A DNA stretch of 64,000 bases from Symbiodinium natans (taxonomy: Eukaryota; Sar; Dinophyceae; Suessiales; Symbiodiniaceae). Shown here piece by piece: positions 30,466 through 38,896 of the stretch. The position numbers were made by a program, and so were the translations under genes. The notes beneath the pieces were generated by a model, which made no database searches, was not told the origin of the DNA, and saw only the letters and a program-made list of their open reading frames with translations. The DNA lies in the NCBI GenBank assembly GCA_905221605.1, contig CAJNDS010001113.1, positions 1,184,163 through 1,248,162 on the forward strand, given 5' to 3'. The stretch's first letter is position 1, and each line of letters opens with the position of its first letter.

Positions 30466-30833
30466 ATGGCTACAGAGTACTGCCTGAAAGCCCTGCCTGA
30501 CAAAATGACCCATGTACCCCTTTCTTGCCTCGAGGGGCCTCGATTTTCGAGCTTCGTGAAGGTGTTTTTGCCCGTAAGCCCTAAACCTGAAACCCGAAAC
30601 CTGAAACCCGAAACTCTAAACCCTAAACCCTAAACCCGAAACCCTAAACCCTAAACCCTAAACCCTAAACCCTAAACCCTAAACCCTAAACCCTAAACCC
30701 TAAACCCTAAACCCTAAACCCTAAACCCTGGAGTGGGTTTCGCGGAGCCTCCGGAGGTGAAGGGCGCCTCTCTGCTGACGAAGGAGCCCTTGCAGTGCCC
30801 TCTGCTGCACCAGAAACCTCATCCTCTGAGGGG
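30466..30833 (+). CDS. Start exon and second exon
   Basis: ATG at 30466 opens MATEYCLKALPDKMTHVPLS... for 36 codons to GTAAGC at 30574. After 174 bp containing about 17 CCCTAAA copies, GTTTCGCGGAG leads to PPEVKGASLLTKEPLQCPLL..., in the same phase (0) and GC-ending, running to about 30833 where TTTAGGG begins. The first block could also be internal, since CCAG precedes the ATG. A possible continuation is 30979-31118 (VGLDGDPAFGTVTQINPDAS). Confidence 0.5.
30599..30729. repeat. CCCTAAA tract in a proposed intron
   Basis: About 17 copies, preceded by CCTGAAACC variants. Confidence 0.95.
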
Positions 30834-31200
30834 GTTTAGGGTTTAGGGTTTAGGGTTTAGGGTTTAGGGTTTAGGGTTGAGGGTTGACGGTTTAGGGGCC
30901 AGGGTTTGGGGCTTAGGGCTAAGGGCTTAGGGTTTAGGGTTCAGGGTTTAGGGTTCAGGGTATGCAGGTCATGCGCAGGGGGGGGAGGTTGGTCTGGATG
31001 GAGACCCTGCTTTCGGGACGGTAACGCAGATCAACCCCGATGCATCTCGTCACGTTTCATGTGGTTGTTGGACGGTAGAAGTGCTGAAGCACGAACAGGG
31101 TGCTATCAATACGTAGTGCAACTAAATACTCACCAGATGAAGGTTCGTGAGGGTTTCTTAGAGAAGTATCCAAGACCACAACAAAATATTGCTTAATTAA

Positions 31201-31458
31201 TTAATGTACCATCGCCAATGATATTAAACCTTTCTCATCAGCATAATACCCTTTATAATTGGCATCAATAACAAATCCATTGTATACTGTTTTGGTGCGA
31301 AGTATTTATATCTCACTATGAATTGAACCATCATCTAAACGAAATGTAACTAATGATGGCAAATCATTAAATTCCGCTCCTAACCCTTTACAATCACATC
31401 AACTGTCCCATGCAGCAGATGCAGTTTTCCAACGTAATGTATCACTATCATTGTTTGA
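31201..31458 (-). pseudogene. AT-rich decayed coding sequence of foreign character
   Basis: One minus frame reads coherently for 86 codons: SDTLRWKTASAAWDS, TGA, CDCKGLGAEFNDLPSLVTFR, TAA, then TVYNGFVIDANYKGYYADEK to a final TAA at 31201. Codons end mostly in A or T, unlike every exon nearby, and local GC is far below the rest. This looks like a transferred fragment (bacterial, viral or organellar) with two stops acquired. The family was not recognised. Confidence 0.45.
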
Positions 31459-31617
31459 TTAGGGTTTCAGGGTTTTAGGGTTTTAGGGTTTCAGGGTGGG
31501 TTTTAGGGTTTCAGGGTTTCAGGATTTCAGGGTTTTAGGGTTTTAGGGTTTTAGGGTTTTAGGGCTTTAGGGTTTTAGGGTTTTAGGGTTTTAGGGTTTT
31601 AGGGTTTAGGGTTCATG

Positions 31618-31688
31618 ATGGTGAGCTTCCAAGTGGCCCTAGTAGAGGTACCTCCAGTGCAACAGCTTCGACGAGCCCTTGAAGGCTG
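31618..31688 (+). CDS. Candidate start exon
   Basis: ATG at 31618: MVSFQVALVEVPPVQQLRRA, to GTGACA at 31689. It follows a TTTTAGGG-type tract. Confidence 0.3.
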
Positions 31689-31737
31689 GTGACAACCTGG
31701 AATTCAAGCGCCTCTGCTCTGTTTGGCTCTCTTTTGT

Positions 31738-31865
31738 GAAGATAGCTTTGTCATAGTTGGGTAACATCTTACATGTTATATAAGGGTACTTAAACCCAAT
31801 AAGGAAGATAGCTCTGTCATAGTTGGGTAACATCTTACATTTTAAGGGTACTTAAGCCCAATAAG
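31738..31865. repeat. Tandem duplication, about 64 bp x 2
   Basis: GAAGATAGCTTTGTCATAG...CCCAATAAG occurs twice in succession (31738-31803, 31804-31865) with a few changes. Confidence 0.85.
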
Positions 31866-32008
31866 GAATGGAACAATAAGTTTTAAATATCATCCCAACC
31901 ATGAACTAGATACAGGGGGTACCCCTTCTTGGTGGGGTTCCGGGCAGCAGGATGGCCTTTTTTTGAGTTAGGGTTTAGGGTTTAGGGTTTAGGGTTTAGG
32001 GACAGCAG

Positions 32009-32129
32009 TGCCACTCGAAACCCGCAACCCGAGCCTGGCACTTGGCCTGACATGAGGAGTGGCAATGCCACGGCCGGCGTGTTCACGGCCTCTTTGATGC
32101 ACTTGCCAGCACTTTTGGGGAGTTTCTAG
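32009..32129 (+). CDS. Candidate terminal exon
   Basis: After GACAGCAG: ATRNPQPEPGTWPDMRSGNA..., MHLPALLGSF, TAG at 32127-32129; 40 codons, the only long open + frame of the block. Confidence 0.35.
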
Positions 32130-32187
32130 GGGTTTGGGAGTTTGGGGTTTGGGAGTTTGGGAGTTTGGGGGAAGGGTTAGGGTCTAG

Positions 32188-32470
32188 GGGTTCCTTGTCT
32201 TACTTGAGGTCTGTTCCTGAACTACGAGAGTCTCCTTTTCCAAAGTACTTGTTGGAGGTTCACACTAGGGTGTTAAGTAGGGCAGCTATTGGTATAACCT
32301 TGCTTAGGGTACTTATAGACCTGCGTATAAGTACCCCTGAACCTCCAAGTCAGGTGTATGACGTCCCAAAGCATGACGCCATCTTTGTCCTCGTGGCGCA
32401 CAAGAGGGCAGCCCTTGCAAGCCAGTCCGGCTACGAACTGGATTTCTTGTGCCTCGCTCACGAATCCAGG
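32188..32470 (+). CDS. Two exons joined across an inverted-repeat intron
   Basis: Exon 32188-32257 (after GGTCTAG) reads SLSYLRSVPELRESPFPKYL..., ending at GAG/GTTCAC. Exon 32354-32470 (after AAGTCAG) reads VYDVPKHDAIFVLVAHKRAA..., SGYELDFLCLAHESR to GTTTAG. Both junctions are phase 0. The second exon is a clean 39-codon frame. The 96-bp intron is a member of the GGAGGTTCATG inverted-repeat family. Product unknown. Confidence 0.55.
32251..32353 (+). mobile_element. Introner-like element, GGAGGTTCATG family
   Basis: GTTGGAGGTTCACACTAGGG at the left; AGTACCCCTGAACCTCCAAG at the right. Its internal GT (32258) and the AG at 32352-32353 bound an intron between in-phase blocks. Confidence 0.6.
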
Positions 32471-32852
32471 GTTTAGGGTTCAGGCTTGCTTGTATTGTAA
32501 GGTCTCCCCAATGGGTATACATTCGGGGGGGTACCCCGCGTATCCCGAATACCCGGTACCCCTACGGACCCTTCAAAATCCCCACATCCCGGATTGAACA
32601 AATGTGAAGCCTTCTTGGGGGTTTGCTGTTCAGGGTTGAGCGGTTAGCCAAGACCCGAACCCCTGGGGGGCCCCTGAGCCCCTAAACCCTAAGCCCTAAA
32701 CCCTAAGCCCTAAGCCCTGAACCCTTAACGGCCCTAAACCCTAAACCCTAAACCCTAAACCCTAAACACTAAACCCTAAACCCTAAACCCTAAACCCTAA
32801 ACCCTAAACCCTAAACCCTAAACCCTAAACCCCGAAAGGTTTAGGGTTTAGC

Positions 32853-32957
32853 AAGAGGGCCCCTGCGACTTCAGGAAACCATGGCAGTCTAGAGGGCCTG
32901 CAACACAGTCTCGGGACTCAGGAAGCGAAGTTTGGGGGACTGCAAAAAAGTGGCTGA
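32853..32957 (+). CDS. Candidate exon
   Basis: KRAPATSGNHGSLEGLQHSL... to TGA at 32955-32957, preceded by TTTAG. Only moderate codon bias. Confidence 0.25.
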   Translation, partial: KRAPATSGNHGSLEGLQHSLGTQEAKFGGLQKSG

Positions 32958-33085
32958 GGACTTGGGGGGTTTTGGGGTTTGGGGGGTTTTAGGGGGTTTC
33001 AGGGGTTCAGGGCTTAGGGGTTTAGGGGGTTTTTTGGGGTTCAGGGGCTCAGGATTGTGGGGGGTCTGGGGGTTTAAGGTGCTTA

Positions 33086-33360
33086 CGGGTCCCTGTCCTA
33101 TCAGCCCTCCAAGTTGCAGCAAGCACACCGCTGCTGCCCAATCCCTTCTGCATCGCCAGCGCCTGTCCCAAAGCCTTTCATGCTTTGGCGGCTGCGGGCG
33201 CTCACCCTTCATCATTGGGCCTGGCGTGCGCAGGTGCTCCCGTTGCGAGCCTGGTAAACTGCAGCGGCACGACCACCCTTGGCTGAGGCCGCAGTGGAAC
33301 CAGGTCGAAGCCCGCTCGTCATGGCCAGAAGGCCACCAGGCCCGTGCATCCCTTAGCTAC
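33086..33360 (+). CDS. Two candidate exons
   Basis: Exon about 33086-33253 reads AYGSLSYQPSKLQQAHRCCP..., ending at GTAAAC. After a 50-bp gap ending GGAACCAG, exon 33304-33360 completes TGG and reads SKPARHGQKATRPVHPLA to GTAAGC. In phase, but the block is also open in a second frame (the 32932-33447 frame), so the choice is not secure. Confidence 0.35.
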
Positions 33361-33483
33361 GTAAGCATCATAGGGCCCCAGGGCTTTGGGGGTCTTTGGC
33401 ATTTAAGAGCTTTGGGGGTTTGGGGTTGGGAGGGGTTTCGGGTTTAGGCTCAGGGTTTGGGAACCAGGGTTTAGGAGTTACGC

Positions 33484-33648
33484 TAAACCCTAAACCCTAA
33501 ACCCTAAGCCCTAAACCCTAAACCCTAAACCCTAAGCCCTAAACCCTAAACCCTAAACCCTAAACCCTAAACCCTAAACCCTAAACCCTAAACCCTAAAC
33601 CCTAAGCCCTAAGCCCTAAACCCTAAACCCTAAACCCTAAGCCCTAAA
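33484..33648. repeat. CCCTAAA / CCCTAAG tract
   Basis: About 23 copies in the C-strand orientation. Confidence 0.95.
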
Positions 33649-33660
33649 CTGGGGTTTAGG

Positions 33661-33781
33661 AGTTTCCTGGCCAAGGTCGCACGTGTTCGCCCCCGCGGAC
33701 ACGGCGCAGCTTGCCGTCATCGATGCCTACAACGGGCCCGAGTCGAACATGAGCCATGGGGCTGCCAAAAGACACGAAGGG
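33661..33781 (+). CDS. Candidate exon
   Basis: HVFAPADTAQLAVIDAYNGP..., SNMSHGAAKRHEG with strong GC-ending codons. CCCTAAA precedes and TTAGGG-type repeats follow. Splice edges are unclear. Confidence 0.45.
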
Positions 33782-34235
33782 TACCTTTTTGAGGGTGTTA
33801 GGGTTATAGGCATAGGGTTTAGGGTTATCGGGTTTAGGGTTTTAGGGTGTAGGGTTCTAGGGCTTGGGGTTTTAGGGTGTAGGGCTTAGGGTTATAGGGT
33901 TTCGGGTTATGGTTTAGGGTGTAGGGGAGAGGGTTTAGGGTTATCGGGTTTGGGGTTATGGTACCTTTTTTGGTGGGGGGGGGGGGGGGGGGCACTCCTA
34001 CAGTATGGAGCTTGATACTAAGGGCAACGACTTGCTGTTTCATGGGTGCCTATAAGCGGGTGCTTGCAAGTGTGGAGTCATCAGTACCCCAAATATGGCT
34101 ATGACCATAGTTACCCTAAACCCTAAACCCTAAACCCTAAACCCTAAACCCTAAACCTTAAACCCTAAACCCTAAACCCTAAACCCTAAACCCTAAACCC
34201 TCCGAGAATGATCTGATGATCTGGGGAGCTCCCAG

Positions 34236-34578
34236 CATGCGCCCAGCGCGACCGAAGCCTGGCCGAAGCTGCTGAGGACCTCAGGACATCTCAGGACACT
34301 AAGGTCGTAAGCGCCAGAGGGCTGGAAGATGGGATTAGGGTTCAGGGTTTAGGGTTTAGGGTTTAGGGTTTAGGGTTTCGGGTTTAGGGTTTAGGGTTTA
34401 GGGTTTATCCTCATGCTTCTTCAATTGTTCCCTTACCCTGCAGCCAACACCCCCGCCTGCAGTTCCACGCGCACACGCGCGCGACGCGCCGAGGCATCTC
34501 CACTGTCGGCGGAAACGAGAGCAGGTGCGGGCTTCAGCCACATTTCTCAGGGCTCTGGGAGGAGGCCCCAAACCCTGA
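34236..34578 (+). CDS. Two-exon 3' gene end
   Basis: Exon 34236-34306 follows CTCCCAG and reads CAQRDRSLAEAAEDLRTSQD, to GTAAGC. Exon 34444-34578 follows the excellent acceptor TTGTTCCCTTACCCTGCAG and reads PTPPPAVPRAHARDAPRHLH..., VRASATFLRALGGG to TGA. Both are phase 0. The intron carries about nine TTTAGGG copies. Unknown family. Confidence 0.5.
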
Positions 34579-34874
34579 CCCTAAACCCTAAGCCCTAAGC
34601 CCTAAACCCTAAACCCTAAACCCTAAACCCCAAACCCTAAACCCTAAACCCTAAACCCTAAGACCCTAAAAGTGGCGTGTCTTGGGTTTCGGTTTCGGGG
34701 GGCATCCTGCCACTTCTTGTCCGGGGGCCTCCATGATTAGGGCTTAGGGCTTAGGGCTTAGGGTTTAGGGTTTGGGGTTTAGGGTTTGGGGTTTAGGGCT
34801 TAGGGCTTAGGGTTTAGGGTTTGGGGTTTAGGGCTTAGGGTTTAGGGTTTAGGGATGCAAACTAGCTCTACAAT

Positions 34875-35017
34875 TTGCTTAAGAACCCCCCCAACAAACA
34901 TAAACGCAACTCCCTTTGTTACCTCTTATAGAATCCCGATATTACCCTTGTAAAATTCCTACATGACCCTTATGAGATTGAACATTTTGGTATTTGTTTG
35001 GGTTCTTGAGCAAATAG
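34875..35017. mobile_element. Inverted-repeat element, TTGCTTAAGAACCCCC family
   Basis: CAATTTGCTTAAGAACCCCC at the left pairs with TTTGGGTTCTTGAGCAAAT at the right. A second copy is at 42916-43039. Confidence 0.6.
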
Positions 35018-35091
35018 TCGTAAGAGTGCTAATCATCCCTATATTCCCCTTATGAGGAGGAATGTTTTGTACTTTTTGGGGGATTCGGCAG

Positions 35092-35180
35092 ACAGAAGTG
35101 CTTCTTCGAGGGGGGCTTTGAGCGCACTGCAACCCAGCTACTCCTTTCAGCTACTGCAAGCTGCGCTTGACTGCTCCTAA
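35092..35180 (+). CDS. Candidate terminal exon
   Basis: TTTTTGGGGGATTCGGCAG then RSASSRGALSALQPSYSFQL... to TAA at 35178-35180. Confidence 0.35.
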
Positions 35181-35217
35181 ACCCTAAGCCCTAAACCCTA
35201 AACCCTAAACTTGGCAG

Positions 35218-35711
35218 ATCTCCTGAACTCCTGCATCTTGTGCCCAGATGCAGCGATCAAGTCCCCGTCCCGTGCACATAGGGTTTAGGGTTTGGGGTTT
35301 CGGGTTTAGGGTTATGGGTTATGCTTGACGACTTCCACCAGCCTCTTCAAGCGCCAGGAGCGAGCAGCTTTCGTTCGGCACTGCCACGGGCATCAACTCA
35401 GGATCGCCTTCGCTTGCAGGGGTTCTACAGGTCTAAGCCCTAAGCCCTAAGCCCTAAGCCCGAAGCCCTAAGCCCTAAGCCCTAAGCCCTAAGCCCTAAA
35501 CCCGAAAGTCAAACCCGGCTTTCGGGCCGTTTTTTGGGGGGACTTTCGTGGTAGCAGGGGTGCCCCCTTCCCCCCCCTTCCCGCCCTTCCGCCCTCCCCC
35601 CTTCCCCCTTCCTGTCCAAAGGAGCCCCTGCCCTGCTTCTAAAGTGCCCATCGCGCCATACTCCGAGCATCCCGAAAAGCGACGGAACTGCCCTCAACCC
35701 CACCTGCAGGA
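35218..35711 (+). CDS. Three candidate exons in phase
   Basis: 35218-35282 (LLNSCILCPDAAIKSPSRAH, donor GTTTAG), 35342-35430 (PLQAPGASSFRSALPRAS..., leaving AG before GTCTAA) and 35622-35711 (G completes AGG, then SPCPASKVPIAPYSEHPEKR). The last acceptor CCCCTTCCTGTCCAAAG has a long pyrimidine tract; the final donor may be GA. Product unknown. Confidence 0.4.
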
Positions 35712-35799
35712 ATTAGGGTTTAGGGTTTAGGGTTTAGGGTTTAGGGTTTAGGGTTTAGGCTTTTTGATGAACTTAGTTGATGTAGCCCGGTTCTGGCAG

Positions 35800-35919
35800 C
35801 TGAGTTTGAGCTCCTTATCAAGAACCCGGGTTGTGCAGGAACTTACGACATTATTCTCGCCGCGAACGGGCGACCCCAGTCCATCTCCTTCACGGCTGCC
35901 AAGAAGGAGCTTGGGGCAG
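35800..35919 (+). CDS. Candidate exon, well defined
   Basis: CCCGGTTCTGGCAG precedes EFELLIKNPGCAGTYDIILA..., GRPQSISFTAAKKELGA, leaving G before GTTCAAG. Length and phase are consistent (2 + 117 + 1), and third positions are mostly G or C. A second frame is also open but less biased. No family recognised. Confidence 0.5.
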
Positions 35920-36220
35920 GTTCAAGTTTAGGGTTTAGGGTTTGGGGTTTGGGGTTTAGGGTTTAGGGGTTTAGGGTTTAGGGTTTAGGTTTAGGGTAGC
36001 CCCTTGGGATATGTTGTGTATTTTCCCTTATTGGGTTGAAGAGGATCATCTGCATGAATATGTTTCGGAGGGTTCTAAAGGCCATCTGTGGGGCTTGTAG
36101 GATTTTTTGGGGCTTTTGTGTTGGCTGTCCAGGATTTGCATTTTTTAGGGGGAGGGGTTGAGGTTCTCTTTTAGGGCTTGGGTGGGTGGTTCCTATTGCG
36201 ACACGGAGCCTTACTTTCAG

Positions 36221-36256
36221 GGCGTCCCAAACAAGGGACCAAAATTCGGGGGAACC
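36221..36256 (+). CDS. Candidate 36-bp exon
   Basis: CCTTACTTTCAG then GVPNKGPKFGGT then GTAAAC, a well-formed short exon. The surrounding minus frame 35978-36337 is also open and protein-like over 85 codons, so strand is uncertain. Confidence 0.3.
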
Positions 36257-36763
36257 GTAAACCCTAAACCCTAAGCCTTGAGCCCCAAACTGGCCATGTC
36301 CTAAAAAACTCCGAAAGCCCAAAAGCCCAAACCCCAAATCCTAAACCCGAGGCATGAAGACAAATGCCTGAACCCTAAGAGACCTTAACCCCTGAATCCT
36401 AAAGCCCTTACTTGAGGGCATTCGGCTCAAGGGGGCTCTGCATTTGGAGCCTTCTGAGCGCCTTCTCACTGGCTAATGAGGCATTGACCCCCGGATGATC
36501 CTTCTGAGGGGCTATAGTAGAGGGCCCTACCTCCCCAACATCCTAAAACCTCAGACCCGAAACTCTACTACGTCCTAAACCCTGCAACCCTGAAGCCTCC
36601 CCAATCCCCACGCTAAGAACCACCCTAGGCCCGAAACCTAAACCCTAAACCCTAAACCCCAAACCCCAAACCCCAAACCCCAAACCCCAAACCCTAAACC
36701 CTAAACCCTAAACCTTAGACCCTAAACCCTCATACCCTAGTTGCCCTAAACCCTAACACCCAG

Positions 36764-36809
36764 AGGAGTGCTATGTTCTGGTCAGAACCGGGTGGAAGAC
36801 CCTGAAGCG
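36764..36809 (+). CDS. Candidate short exon
   Basis: ACACCCAG then ECYVLVRTGWKTLK, leaving CG before GTGAAC; 2 + 42 + 2 nt. CCCTAAA precedes, TTTGGGG follows. Confidence 0.35.
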
Positions 36810-36906
36810 GTGAACTCGGGGGGTTTGGAGGGTTTGGGGGTTTTGGGGTTTTGGGTTTGAGGGGTTCAGGTTACAATCCCCCTCGGGTTGATTACAGAGA
36901 TTCTCT

Positions 36907-36985
36907 GTTTGGTCCCCCAGTTGGTCCCCCATTGGTCCACAGTTGGTCCCCAGTTGGTCCCCCAGTTGGTCCCCGTGTTGGTCCC
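36907..36985. repeat. TTGGTCCCCAG subterminal minisatellite
   Basis: Seven units of 10-13 bp (TTGGTCCCCCAG and variants) next to the left end of the 3.4-kb element. Frames through it (36888-37124 +, 36866-37099 -) are repeat translations in part. Confidence 0.7.
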
Positions 36986-37370
36986 TGAATTGGGCCTCAG
37001 TGGGTCCCCATGCACCATAGATAGGGAAAACCCTCTCGAGTTGTTTATTGTGGGTGCTGCATTGAACGTGTCGACGAAAAAGTTTTGGCCCGATTGCATT
37101 TCACCGACAAAGGCAGCCGGGTGAAGAAGGTGCGGTCAGGTGTTTAACCGTGCCTGGGGTTGGGTGAATAGCTTGACGCCAGGGAGCCCGTCTGTGAAGT
37201 CTATCCAATGATCTGGTGCTAAATTGGAGGAAATGCGGGCAGGCGAGGCTTCCCCCTAAGCCTCGCCCCAGTACTCTGGGGCAAAAGTTGGGAGTGGATG
37301 TTCCAAAGCGGTTCGATGATGCTCACAACATGGCCCAACCCCGTGACCCATAGCAAACCAGTCAGAGTCA

Positions 37371-37850
37371 GAGGAACAGCACGTCTTTGCCACATAACAC
37401 AAATGTAGCAGACGCAGCATATTCGCACCCAGAGACCCCTGTGTTGTGAACCATATGGGAAAATCCAAAGCGCACCTGGGTGCGCTATGTGAAGGCTGGT
37501 GCAAAGAATTGGGAACACCATGGCGTTGCCAGGCTGCGCAGCTCCAACATATTCGCACCGAGATACTTGCTTGGTTGCTTTGAACCTGTTCTACGAGTGG
37601 CAGCTCCGCAGTTCATACTTGGTCAGGCGCTGTCAGTTTTGTTAACTATATGAAAAAATACAAAGCGCACCTGGGCGCGCTATGTGAGGGCTGTGCAAAG
37701 TTAGAGGAACAGCACGCGACACAAACGTAGCAGACGTAGCATATTCGTGCCCAGAGACCCCAGTTTGTTGTGAACTCTATGGGAAAATCCGAAGCGCATC
37801 TGGGTGCGCCATGTGAAGGCTGTTCAAAGTCAAAGGAACAGGTCCTGCGT
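37371..37850. repeat. Direct repeats with palindromic GCGCACCTGGGTGCGC core
   Basis: A module AGAGGAACAGCACG...GTAGCAGACG..AGCATATTCG...CCCAGAGACCCC...AAAGCGCACCTGGGTGCGCTATGTGAAGGCTG recurs at about 37371-37500, 37650-37700 and 37700-37850. Inverted partial copies occur near 39205-39290 and 40020-40055. Minus frames across it (37219-37957) are repeat-derived. Confidence 0.6.
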
Positions 37851-38255
37851 TGCAACCAAATGTAGCAAACGCACAGCCAGTGGCGATTGTTTGTTGCGAG
37901 CTTTGGTTTTGAATGGCACGTCTTTTGCTTTGTTGTCCAATGCTTTAGCAAGAGCATGTCTAGCCGTCCACGTCTACCACTTTAAAGCCGACGATGAAGC
38001 ACGTTCTACAACCGTCCAGGCTACACAACGTACACAAACCGTGTACCTTGGATGCTCTCAAGATTGCTGCGCAGCGGGGGCCGCCGCCGCCGCCGCTGAC
38101 ACCAGAGTCCGCTAGAGAGGTCCGTGGCAAACTTTTGCGCAGTTTGCGAGTGCCCGGCACCTCTGGACTCTGAAGCGCCTCGCTGTCTCCCATCTACGCT
38201 GGAACCACCTTTGCGCCGTCTTTGAGCCACCTCTGCTAATCGCTCCAGAAGCCTA

Positions 38256-38489
38256 ATGCCCAACTTACCCATCATACGCCCAGGACGGGAAAACGCTCCG
38301 CCAAGCAAGCAGCAACGCGTGAGGCTGAAGCAACAAATTTTGACAGGCCGCTTGGCCTACAGTGATACCTTCGAGATGGGCCAAATGAACCCTCGCCAAC
38401 GCTTCTCCTTGGACAATTATGCACGACGCACAGCTGAAGGAGACTTGGTGATTCTTCCCTCGGGTATCCCTTTCCATTCAGTCACCTAG
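38256..38489 (+). CDS. Uncharacterised 77-codon frame inside the 3.4-kb element
   Basis: ATG to TAG, basic and protein-like: SKQQRVRLKQQILTGRLAYS, MNPRQRFSLDNYARRTAEGD, LVILPSGIPFHSVT. A related-looking upstream stretch (38049-38150, LDALKIAAQRGPPPPPLTPE) is in another frame, so this may be the end of a broken gene carried by the element. No transposase motif seen. Confidence 0.35.
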   Translation: MPNLPIIRPGRENAPPSKQQRVRLKQQILTGRLAYSDTFEMGQMNPRQRFSLDNYARRTAEGDLVILPSGIPFHSVT

Positions 38490-38735
38490 CCTTAACATAT
38501 AAATACTTATAGCCTACCACTCGTATATCGTGCCAACACTTGCATTGCATAGCTCGTATAACATACAACATAGAACTTAGAACTCATAACTGGTAACTTT
38601 TAGTTATTTACAAATGCTACCTGTAATTTGCCTTGACCTTGCAGCACATCTTAAGATGACTGCTTCACCTCGCATGTTGCGGTGCATTAGAGCGGTTATG
38701 ATCCTTAAAAACCCTTTAGTTACAGCCTGAAAAAT

Positions 38736-38896
38736 ATAGTGTCACACCGTGTCAAACCGTGTGACGCTATTTCAGCAACACAGTGTCAAACAGTGTCAAA
38801 CAGTGTCAGATAGTTTACAGTGTCAAACAGTGTCACACCGTGTCGCAGGGTCCATACGTAATAGTGTCACACCGTGTCACACCGTGTGACGCTATT
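38736..38896. repeat. GTGTCA decamer array with inverted ends
   Basis: Ten-base units GTGTCACACC / GTGTCAAACA fill the stretch. ATAGTGTCACACCG...CCGTGTGACGCTAT, itself a hairpin, occurs at both ends (38736-38771 and 38861-38896). Confidence 0.7.

Noticed and set aside
37219-37957. Three overlapping minus frames of about 100 codons
   Set aside because: They lie in the direct-repeat modules of the 3.4-kb element and repeat the same peptide (SHSAPRCALDF), so they are repeat translations.
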